A stretch of DNA of 64,000 nt from positions 63,631 through 127,630 of the forward strand of contig LSRX01000052.1 of assembly GCA_001939145.1 (NCBI GenBank). Reading direction: 5' to 3'. This document shows positions 13,973 through 22,959 of the stretch, piece by piece. The DNA is from Symbiodinium microadriaticum (Eukaryota > Sar > Dinophyceae > Suessiales > Symbiodiniaceae). The position numbers and the translations under genes were made by a program. The notes beneath the pieces are model-generated. The model saw only the letters and a list, made by a program, of their open reading frames with translations. It was not told the DNA's origin and ran no database searches. Numbering within the stretch: position 1 is the first letter of the stretch; the number at the start of each line of letters is the position of its first letter.

Positions 13973-14017
<45 letters not shown>

Positions 14018-14033
14018 GTCAGACCTGGGTTAG

Positions 14034-14078
<45 letters not shown>

Positions 14079-14094
14079 GTTGTCGAAGAGATCG

Positions 14095-14142
<48 letters not shown>

Positions 14143-14154
14143 GCCGACTGCGTG

Positions 14155-14202
<48 letters not shown>

Positions 14203-14215
14203 CCGGAGTTGGAAG

Positions 14216-14262
<47 letters not shown>

Positions 14263-14276
14263 TCATAACACCAAAG

Positions 14277-14323
<47 letters not shown>

Positions 14324-14337
14324 GCGCCGTCTCGCCA

Positions 14338-14384
<47 letters not shown>

Positions 14385-14399
14385 AAAGGTTCTGTACAA

Positions 14400-14447
<48 letters not shown>

Positions 14448-14459
14448 GCGCAAGGCAAT

Positions 14460-14505
<46 letters not shown>

Positions 14506-14521
14506 GTCTCAAGACTGACTA

Positions 14522-14566
<45 letters not shown>

Positions 14567-14582
14567 GGTGACAGTCCTCCCG

Positions 14583-14628
<46 letters not shown>

Positions 14629-14642
14629 TGGCCGTCAGTGTA

Positions 14643-14689
<47 letters not shown>

Positions 14690-14704
14690 TGGCACTGGTG
14701 CCGG

Positions 14705-14750
<46 letters not shown>

Positions 14751-14764
14751 CGCCTCCTCCTGCG

Positions 14765-14812
<48 letters not shown>

Positions 14813-14826
14813 GGAGTACACAGCAG

Positions 14827-14874
<48 letters not shown>

Positions 14875-14883
14875 GAAGCTCTT

Positions 14884-14934
<51 letters not shown>

Positions 14935-14948
14935 CGTGGACGTCATCG

Positions 14949-14993
<45 letters not shown>

Positions 14994-15009
14994 GTATAAC
15001 TGTGAAGCA

Positions 15010-15056
<47 letters not shown>

Positions 15057-15070
15057 AAAAATACAGAAAA

Positions 15071-15116
<46 letters not shown>

Positions 15117-15130
15117 TGATTCCGGGTTCT

Positions 15131-15178
<48 letters not shown>

Positions 15179-15191
15179 CATGCTGTAAGTG

Positions 15192-15237
<46 letters not shown>

Positions 15238-15252
15238 GAAAAGCTTGCATTT

Positions 15253-15299
<47 letters not shown>

Positions 15300-15313
15300 G
15301 TAAACAGCATGTG

Positions 15314-15359
<46 letters not shown>

Positions 15360-15375
15360 GGGAACCCTGCTGCTA

Positions 15376-15421
<46 letters not shown>

Positions 15422-15435
15422 TTCTAATTCTATTG

Positions 15436-15482
<47 letters not shown>

Positions 15483-15496
15483 CTCCTCATACTCCT

Positions 15497-15543
<47 letters not shown>

Positions 15544-15556
15544 TCCGACTCCTACT

Positions 15557-15604
<48 letters not shown>

Positions 15605-15616
15605 ACGACGACTGCG

Positions 15617-15619
<3 letters not shown>
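13257..15619. repeat. Regular array: 45-bp (ACT)15 blocks with 39 unique 16-bp spacers
   Basis: After a truncated first block (13257-13285), unique 16-mers start at 13286 and then every 61 bp without exception to 15604. The 38 complete blocks between them are each exactly fifteen ACT units. Spacers in order: aaaggccaaatcactc, ttgtttgactgttggt, agcactcagaaggagg, gggatccaacgatgta, caaaggcctgcaaccc, cataccccaaagcccc, ccctctaagccagccg, tccgcaggcgtgatgg, tgtccataagacggag, tgaggatggcgaggat, tagatggagcgcggtt, caaagcacgttacgag, gtcagacctgggttag, gttgtcgaagagatcg, tctgccgactgcgtgc, caccggagttggaagc, ctcataacaccaaagc, agcgccgtctcgccat, aaaaggttctgtacaa, tctgcgcaaggcaatt, gtctcaagactgacta, ggtgacagtcctcccg, atggccgtcagtgtac, ttggcactggtgccgg, ccgcctcctcctgcgc, acggagtacacagcag, tctgaagctctttacc, accgtggacgtcatcg, gtataactgtgaagca, acaaaaatacagaaaa, ctgattccgggttctc, cacatgctgtaagtgc, gaaaagcttgcatttc, agtaaacagcatgtgt, gggaaccctgctgcta, cttctaattctattgc, cctcctcatactcctc, ctccgactcctactcc, tacgacgactgcgacc. 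First and last spacer bases include all four nucleotides, so the 45/16 partition is sharp. The long Thr/Tyr/Leu frames are shadows: 61 is not divisible by 3, so the frame rotates with each unit. Confidence 0.97.
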
Positions 15620-15692
<73 letters not shown>

Positions 15693-15745
15693 TTACTACT
15701 ACTACTACTACTGCTACTACTACTGCTACTACTGCTTCAGCTTCT
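15620..15745. repeat. Terminal extended and degenerate ACT block
   Basis: The array ends in 24 pure ACT units (15620-15691). These are followed by ACT interrupted by ATT and GCT triplets, which fade into TCT/TCA-rich sequence by about 15770. This end differs from all internal blocks in length and purity, so the array has a recognisable boundary here. Confidence 0.9.
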
Positions 15746-15831
15746 ACTTGTGATTCTTGTGAATCTTCTGAGTCTTCATCAAGATATGCAGGACTGGCCC
15801 ACCAGGATGACCCAGCTCTCGGGCCAGGGCA

Positions 15832-16206
15832 GTGACTTCTGCGAGCAAGCTACAGCACCTCTTCGAAAAGAAACGATCTTCCTCCCATCTTACCAGCAGT
15901 GACATACTCCTGTTCGACCATAGGCTGGGCGAGTCATGTGAACACAATCCATGTTCGGGGAGCCTCATCAACGGAACCTCCTGCATAGCGTCCATGCCGC
16001 TCGCAGCACCTTGGAGCACACCAAGAAGCTTTGCGCTAGACCCAAACCCTAAACTCCAAGAGTACTATATAACTATATACAAGAGCAGCGTCCCTCAAAA
16101 GGCTGAATACATTTCTGAACTGCAAATGGTTCGGTATGCTTTTCAACCCGAAACTCCTACAGCCTGCTGCGCCCCAGCCCTCATCGAGAGTGCAAGCAGA
16201 GATTAA
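15832..16206 (+). CDS. Unrecognised open frame beside the array (doubtful)
   Basis: A 124-codon frame with mixed amino-acid composition and several cysteines (GESCEHNPC, NGTSCIAS) lies just beyond the degenerate end of the ACT array. No family is recognised and no splice or start context favours it. It may be chance. It is listed only because it is the nearest plausible coding sequence to the array. Confidence 0.15.
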   Translation: MTSASKLQHLFEKKRSSSHLTSSDILLFDHRLGESCEHNPCSGSLINGTSCIASMPLAAPWSTPRSFALDPNPKLQEYYITIYKSSVPQKAEYISELQMVRYAFQPETPTACCAPALIESASRD

Positions 16207-16209
16207 GGG

Positions 16210-17840
16210 GTCAAGCAAATCCTATCAGCGAGATCCTGCAACTCAATGCCTAGCAGAACTCTAGCACCTCCGAATCAGTGTGGATCACTTCGTTTAGTTC
16301 ATGGCTTCAGCTCTTGAGGTACAGCTCTATGCCTCTAGGCTTCTGAAACCGAGTCCCTCACTGATTTACTGGAACCTCCAACACTGACAAGACTTTCAAT
16401 GGTGGGGCTTATAGAACATCTTCAGTCCCCTCGGTACAGGAAGGAGACATCTAGGGTGTGGCGAGGGAAGCCGTCGGATTGGGGTTCTTAGAGCTTAATG
16501 TTGGGGCTCAAACCCAGGGTTGTGGAGCCATAGGTCGTCTGCACGTGGCAACAAGTTCTTAATAAGCACGCAAACCATCGAAGCGAGTTTTTGTCTAGCG
16601 GGCCTTGCGCGAATGCTAGTACGAACACTACTTGCTTGTCAAGTCAATACTAGGGGCCTTCTATATTTTGCAGCGAGATCCAGATCCTGTTGTTGCAAGT
16701 CATTACACAAAATCCCACAGGCAAGGTTGCTGACAAGTTTTCCCTCCGTCTCGAAGCACTTTCAGAAAAGACACCTCCACCCTCTGCCTGATGGTTCAGC
16801 CTAATGCATCAGTTTCAGAAATGCCATACCTTCAGGAATTAAGCAGTGGCGAGCGAAGAGCTGATTGCTGATGGCCTTAGGTTCTCTGGACAAGGCCCGA
16901 AGGTTTAGTGGCTCAAGGTTCTGCAAGCACACGGCCGGACTTGTTTTGTGCAGCTTCGATCGCATTCCACTTCTCATTTCTACTCATCCTTCTTGGTGGC
17001 CTTTGGCAGCGACATGTACACCGCAAAAACGATGACCTCGCGGTGCAACATAAGCTCTTCCGACACCTTGTCTCCACCTCCTGGACCCGACCGCAACAAC
17101 CGAAGAGATCAGGTCAAGATTTCTCGACAGCTTGATGCCTACATGGGCGGAGATATCGCAGATCAGCTCAACTCGGGTCTCAAAGTCTCTGATACCCGGA
17201 GCTCTCGAGTTTCTAGTGGAAGAAATGCAAGCAGAACCAGTTGTAGCACGTTCTCAGAACTCCTGGAACTCAGTCTGCTTTGGGGCTCATACAACTCCAA
17301 ACTAAGCCACAAGAGTCTTCAAAAAACCTGATGCCCCAACCCCGACGAATCCTGGAAGAGATGCGGCCATGCCTAAGCCCCGAAGAATGCACAGCCCAGG
17401 CCTGGTCCTGGAATTCCTGGACAAAATGAATCTGCAAAATGAAGGACGTCAGTTACCTTGTCCAAAACTTAAACGTCAACAAAGGCCCCTGAAGCCTGCA
17501 AGGAGGCCGACCGGAACCACATTCGACGGCCAAGTAGCCATCATGACGCCGCAAAGGCCCATGACCTGCTGCAACTCTGCTGCCCGGTGTGGGAAGCCGG
17601 CCTTATCTCAGGTCTCAGCACTGTCAGCACAGGTACTGGAAACGCATTTTACTATATATTGCTCCCCATCCCTACATCGTCATCACCGACACACCATCGC
17701 CAGAACAGCACTCCAACCACCAACTTCACCAGAAACAATGATTACCACCATCTTCTTCATCATCGATTGCCGTGGTCATGTCAAACCACCCAAGTCGCAG
17801 CAATTGTCGGCATGATTACTCGTATCAACGTGACGACCAT
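16210..17840. other. Region without a recognisable gene
   Basis: Short frames on both strands show no domains, and no repeat family was identified. A TTC/CAT-rich passage begins near 17700 and grades into the next triplet-repeat block. Confidence 0.45.
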
Positions 17841-17849
17841 CATCTCCTT

Positions 17850-18142
17850 GTAATCACCGCCACCATCACCCTCGCCAAAACTACCATCATCATAATCATC
17901 ACCACCACCAACACCATCACCACCACCACCACCACTCTTATCATCATTAGCATCAACATTAACAACATCAACATCAGCATCGTAATCATCACCGTGATCA
18001 TCATCGCCATCACCACCATCATCATCGTCTCCATCATCATCACTACAGTATCACCACCATCAGCAGCAACATCAACATCAACGTCACAACCATCATCAAC
18101 ATCACCATCATCATCACTGTAATTATCACCAGCATCATCACC

Positions 18143-18175
<33 letters not shown>

Positions 18176-18261
18176 GTCATCATCATCATTTTCACCATCT
18201 TCAACAACAACATCAACGTCGTCATCATCATCATCATTCAGCAGCAGCCGCACCAGCAGCC

Positions 18262-18294
<33 letters not shown>

Positions 18295-18303
18295 GTAGCA
18301 GCT
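17850..18303. repeat. ATC/ACC/CAT triplet-repeat block ending in a CAG tract
   Basis: About 400 bp of imperfect ATC, ACC and AAC triplets is followed by a CAG-rich run (18240-18300, purest at about 18260-18292). Open frames over it are Ile/Thr/His on + and Asp/Val/Met on -, so they are repeat shadows. A cluster of disease-type CAG triplets in a protist genome is a simple slippage product until shown to be transcribed. Confidence 0.9.
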
Positions 18304-18309
18304 GCCGTG

Positions 18310-19500
18310 GTATCACCGGTATCGACATGAAAATCAACGCTAAGATAATCAGCTTGCAAACTTGCACTCTACCTACAGGCGCAGCGGGAGGCCTAGGGTC
18401 CAGCCAACACTTTCCAAATCGGGTTGAGGGTTCCTTCCGGTTCGATCAAGTTGGCTTCGGCCGCCTTCCTCTTGAGCGGACTTGTGGCTCAAGAGCTTCC
18501 CGCAAACCTAACTTCCGAAATGATTACTCGGACCTGACACCCTCTCGTCAACTTGTGCTCCCAACCCTCCCATCTGCAGCTCCAGCATCCAACAGTGTAT
18601 AACCCACATGAACGAAGCCCAACCAGAAGAGCATCACCAGCCTCAGGTCAAGGGAACGAACGAGTGCTTCAGTCATACCATGCGTCGTTGATGAAAGTGC
18701 TTGGCTTCCTCTGATTGGTTTCGGCAGCTGCCTGGTATTGAATACGACAGTTCAACACTCGCTCAGACATCAAGCAGATTGATTATTCAGAGTCCCTTAC
18801 CCCTCCTGCCAATTCCTAGTCCACGCGCTTCACAAGCGTTGTCGCTACTAAGTACTCGGACCGCAAATACCTGATGCCAGCAGCCTTCGATCAGCCTTGG
18901 GCATCTTAATCCTGCACAGTGGCAGCAACCCTCTGCAAGCCATCGATTCTACTCGGCTCTGTCATGCCCTCATTGGAAACCTGCTTTCGCAATGCTCAGA
19001 TTGAAATTCCAAAATGGCGTGGCCCCAGACACAGACAAAGGCCCGCGCCCATTGGATGCAACTGAAACCTCCAGCTCTCACAGGAACCAAGAGCCAAGGG
19101 GCGTTAGTGCCCGCTTTGCAGGCTTCAAGAGCGACAACCTAATCCAGGGTTCGGGATTCAGTTTTTGGACACCGAGCCCTGAAGCCTGAAACTATGGGCT
19201 TAGAGGCTTAAGGAGGTAGGGGTTGCGTATTACTGTACACCGCGTATCGCTGTGTTTTAATTACCCTACCCGTATGGGTAGGATTACTTTTCATGATGTA
19301 TCAATGGCAATAGCGACGTGACATAATTCGGCTTCGTAGCTTAGAGGTATTGCCGGTGTACGCAGCGCCGCCAGCACCAGCATCACCAGACAACGACCAC
19401 GACTACAACCGTGACTGACATGTCCACCACTTTCAACACCGCCACCACTACCATTACCACTACGGCTACCACTACCACTGCCACTACCGGTAAGGTTCTT
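18310..19500. other. Region without a recognisable gene
   Basis: No domain-bearing frame. A run of ACC/CACTAC triplets at about 19370-19490 precedes the retroelement-like region. Confidence 0.45.
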
Positions 19501-19702
19501 GGCTCTCAGCTATGATGAAATGTGTGCTTGAACCTTGTGGGCCTGCTTTTAGGAACGGTAAGCCCTCTAGAAGACTGCAGGCTCGTGAAGAGAACACGTC
19601 TGTAGGGCGCAGGATGGTGCATTTTCTGCTTGTGATCCTCCTCCTTGTATTGCATGACAACAGGGCTCTGAGGGCTCCGAAAGCAGCCCATTGTTGGCTT
19701 AG

Positions 19703-20452
19703 TTGCCTTGCTTCTTCTGGAGCCGAGAACCTGTCCGGTGCTCAGCTGGTATGCCACCGCCATCAGACAGTCTGTGCTCACACCAATTCCGGAGCATGCC
19801 GAGCCACGCCCCTGCAATCACTTTGGCATTCAATGCACTGCCTTGCATCCATCAGCCCTCATCCGTTCCCTTTGAGCAGCTGCCTCTCAAGGATTTCATT
19901 AGTGGGTCACTACCCGTGTGCCTGGAAGTTCCCAAACAGGAAATGGCAGAGCGAGGACGTGGCCGCTCGCGTACACCGGCAAGCAGGGCAAAGGCGAAAG
20001 GGTCTGTGGCCACAACGATGGCGAAGGCTAAGAGTAGGTCTGGCCGTGACATCGATGGGACAGATTCAGATTCCATTCATTTTACCAGTTCAGATGAAGA
20101 CACAGCGGCCCGACCCACTCCCACGTCGGGACCTGCGGGACCCCCGGTACCCACTCCTGCTGGACCTCATGCTGGACCATCGTCGACAATGGCTACGGCA
20201 AGTCTGCCCCCACTACCACCGCTTTCAGCCCTTGGAGCAGCCCCTGGAACACCAGCGGCGGCACTTGCTGCCGCCACTGCGGCGGTTGCAGGCACGATCC
20301 CTGGAGTTACCGCAACGACAGCTCCGACCTCTTCCTCATCCACGCGACCACACGTCACAATCTCGCTCCCGCATTCCTTGGAATACGACCTGGATCTGGT
20401 CGTTCGGACAGACCCAAGGATCCGTGGTGGGTCGAGCGGCACTGCCGACTAG
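19703..20452 (+). CDS. Retroelement-like N-terminal open frame (gag-like, unassigned)
   Basis: The likely functional start is the ATG at 19943, giving MAERGRGRSRTP. This is followed by a Lys/Arg-rich basic segment, an acidic serine patch (DSDS, SSDED), then a long Pro/Ala/Thr-rich linker. Basic head, acidic patch and low-complexity linker recall the first ORF of non-LTR or gypsy-like elements in alveolate genomes. No zinc knuckle or protease motif is seen. The frame stops at 20452, while coding-like composition resumes in another frame downstream. That suggests a frameshift, a missed intron or decay. The function is inferred from composition and context only. Confidence 0.35.
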   Translation: MPCFFWSREPVRCSAGMPPPSDSLCSHQFRSMPSHAPAITLAFNALPCIHQPSSVPFEQLPLKDFISGSLPVCLEVPKQEMAERGRGRSRTPASRAKAKGSVATTMAKAKSRSGRDIDGTDSDSIHFTSSDEDTAARPTPTSGPAGPPVPTPAGPHAGPSSTMATASLPPLPPLSALGAAPGTPAAALAAATAAVAGTIPGVTATTAPTSSSSTRPHVTISLPHSLEYDLDLVVRTDPRIRGGSSGTAD

Positions 20453-20985
20453 CCTCCTATGCTGCTGTCGCGATGTTACAAGGCCTCCTCGTGAGTGGAA
20501 AACAAGGCCTGTGCCCATGCCCTCTGCGATTGATGTAGCCCTGTCGACTGCCCTAGGCCCAATAAGTAACCACTTCGCTTACCCTCGCCCAGGTCTCCCC
20601 CCCAGCATGGCATCCTCCATGTCTCCAGCCCAGCAATCTGCCGGGTGCCAAGTCTGCCAGCCGGTTCGCGGTTGCAGTCCTGCCAAGCAAGGCCTCAATG
20701 TGGCTGAATGCCCATGTCCTCATGCAAGCTCAGGCGGGCCGGGTCGCGGTCCCCTTTTGTTCCTTGCACCCCTGTCTCTGCCAGAACCTATTGGAAGATG
20801 GTCGGCTTGCAGTGGTGACCCTACGATCCGCCCCATGTACATGGCAATTCCTTTGTCTGCATACACTTGCTCAGGAGGCGGATGCATTTACCCAAGGTCG
20901 GGTGCCCAACCCTGGACCTGTGACACTTGCCTACTTTCTGCTTGCACGGTCCGAGGTTTGACATATGACAACTGTGTAGCACCTG

Positions 20986-22950
20986 ATGCAACCAGGCCGG
21001 CCTGTGCCTGCAATCCTGTCAGCCATCTGTCATTCCATGTCAGTGGAGCTGCTGCAGCATGGCACACAGCTGTCATTACCTGGCCCTCTTGGTTGCTCCT
21101 TTCGTTCAAGGATCTCTCTTCCAACCCAGGCTCACTCAGGGTCTTCTATCACATGTCATTGCCTGCAGATTATAGTGTCACACAGGTTGGTTCTGAGGTG
21201 TTCCCGCGGTGCAGTGTTGCCATGCCTCGGCCGGAGCCTCCGGTCAGACGACACCGAGCCGGGGAAACGGGAGCGCCAGGAGCGCCGTGAGCAGAAGGCA
21301 GCTGAGAAGGCGGCATGGACGGCCTGGAAAGCTGCACAGCCTTGGCGACCACGACCCGTCACCGTGTATGGAGGAGCACGCAGCTCTGATTCCCGGGATG
21401 CCATGGTGGCCTGGGATGCTGAGCCATCTGAGTCGGACGAAGAGGTTCCACTGGAAGCAGAGCATCCCGATGATATGACGGGATCTCCCATGGCAAGAGA
21501 TCAGGCTGATGAAGCGCCGGCGAAGGAGGAAGACACGGACAGTGAGGAAACAGTCCTTGTTGAGGCCGAGGACCCTCATGCTGAGGACATTGCTGACGAG
21601 GGTGCTGACATCCCGCAGCCCCGAACTCCACCTGCTGCTGTGACTACGGATGACCAGATGGACGGAGCCAGTGATCTGGCCATGCAAAATGCACAGCCTG
21701 GGGTGGCCGAAGCCGATGCCAAGGCAAAGTCCCGAAAAACAAACGAACCCCCTCAACCTGGCTGGCTTTTCAGTGAGGAAACTTTGCAGCTTGCGGCAGC
21801 TCACGGCATCCAATCGGCGGTGGTAGATGGACGAGAAGTTTTGTTACCTCGCCCCAAAAGGCGCCCTGCCACGGTGAGGCAGACACCAGCGATGGACCGC
21901 ACTCCATGCAGCGAGGGCATTCCAGATCCCTCACCAGACCCCTCACCAGTCTTGAACATGGTTGTCTCTGACATGGAGGGCGAAGCTGTGCAATCTGAAG
22001 CTGTGCGCCCTCTTCCCGGCGGCTCGGACAAGAGGTGCTCCAGATGGCCGGGCTGGAAGTACTCACGGCCAGCCCTGAACCATGACGGCTCAACCAGGCG
22101 TTGGCGTACATCGCTGATCGCGGTCAACCTCCGACGCCCATGGAGTTACAATTGGCGAAAGCTCTTCCGTGAAATGAAATGTACGTGGCAGCTCCTCAGC
22201 ACCAGCACGGTACATGCTGCATGGCGCCTTGCGTGCGGCTATCGCCACGCGTTTAGCCGCCGCCGTTGGCCGCAGATCCAGGCCAAATTGGCTGGCATAA
22301 CTGGACATCCGAAATGCGAGTCCATTCGCCGTCTGATCCGAGCCCATCAGAGGCTCGAGGAGCGACACCGTCCGTTGCAGTCCTCTGCTGTGCGTGCATA
22401 CATGCTAGAGCCTGCCACGATGTATGTTGCTGGCTTATCATTGGGCTCCTGCCCCCCACGCATGCTAGTCACTGTGACAGGTCGGCGACCACCACCATCG
22501 CTCACATTCGGAACCTCGCTGGCCCGTGTCCAGGGCCCTAGTTTGCCGGAGTCTGTCTTTAATCATTTAGTGGTAGGTCGACCGATGCCCAGACCATTGC
22601 CGGGAACCACGCCTCTCAAGGCTGCACTCTGCTCCTCCGACCTTCCTGATCACCCCTGCATGTTGCAGCCAACAGACTCATTATTCCCACCAGGTCTGTG
22701 CCAAGCACTGGGCTCTGCGCTTAGACCATGTGCACACACATGCACTAGCCACTACTTCTTCCCACAGGAACACGGAATCTGTGCGGTCTTCCTCCCGAGC
22801 CCACGGTGTCAGGTATGCTACAGGCCTACTAGGACAGCCTCCCACGCAAGCGCCGGTGACCACTGGACGACAGGCAGCTCTTTGACAAAGTCCTCCTGTC
22901 ACGACTTCCCAGACCCCCGGCCGGATCCAAAAAGTAGATCCGAATGTTGA
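20986..22950 (+). CDS. Retroelement-like second open frame (unassigned)
   Basis: The frame is open for 654 codons. From about 21230 it is strongly coding-like: a charged helix (RERQERREQKAAEKAAWTAW), an acidic middle (DEEVPLEAEHPDDM, EEDTDSEETVLVEAEDP), then a basic, Trp-containing part near 22080-22330. The N-terminal stretch before 21230 looks like read-through in the wrong frame, and the true start is unknown. No reverse-transcriptase, integrase or RNase H motif is visible, so this could be a truncated element or an unrelated cellular gene. An alternative frame (19512-21290) overlaps the 5' part and looks less plausible. Short GGATCC-containing inverted words follow at 22920-22988. Confidence 0.35.
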   Translation: MQPGRPVPAILSAICHSMSVELLQHGTQLSLPGPLGCSFRSRISLPTQAHSGSSITCHCLQIIVSHRLVLRCSRGAVLPCLGRSLRSDDTEPGKRERQERREQKAAEKAAWTAWKAAQPWRPRPVTVYGGARSSDSRDAMVAWDAEPSESDEEVPLEAEHPDDMTGSPMARDQADEAPAKEEDTDSEETVLVEAEDPHAEDIADEGADIPQPRTPPAAVTTDDQMDGASDLAMQNAQPGVAEADAKAKSRKTNEPPQPGWLFSEETLQLAAAHGIQSAVVDGREVLLPRPKRRPATVRQTPAMDRTPCSEGIPDPSPDPSPVLNMVVSDMEGEAVQSEAVRPLPGGSDKRCSRWPGWKYSRPALNHDGSTRRWRTSLIAVNLRRPWSYNWRKLFREMKCTWQLLSTSTVHAAWRLACGYRHAFSRRRWPQIQAKLAGITGHPKCESIRRLIRAHQRLEERHRPLQSSAVRAYMLEPATMYVAGLSLGSCPPRMLVTVTGRRPPPSLTFGTSLARVQGPSLPESVFNHLVVGRPMPRPLPGTTPLKAALCSSDLPDHPCMLQPTDSLFPPGLCQALGSALRPCAHTCTSHYFFPQEHGICAVFLPSPRCQVCYRPTRTASHASAGDHWTTGSSLTKSSCHDFPDPRPDPKSRSEC

Positions 22951-22959
22951 TGGTCCGAA

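Noticed and set aside
13257-15619. Calling the ACT array a true CRISPR array
   Set aside because: The repeat is a pure triplet microsatellite with no palindromic stem, the spacers are only 16 bp, there are no cas-like genes, and the context is eukaryotic. Only the regular geometry is CRISPR-like.
13358-15753. Long Thr/Tyr/Leu open frames across the array
   Set aside because: The 61-bp period shifts frame at every unit, so each frame cycles through poly-Thr, poly-Tyr and poly-Leu. These are consequences of ACT having no + strand stop.
18253-18300. Polyglutamine-encoding CAG tract in a gene
   Set aside because: The tract is the end of a long mixed triplet-repeat block, and the frame around it has no coding character.
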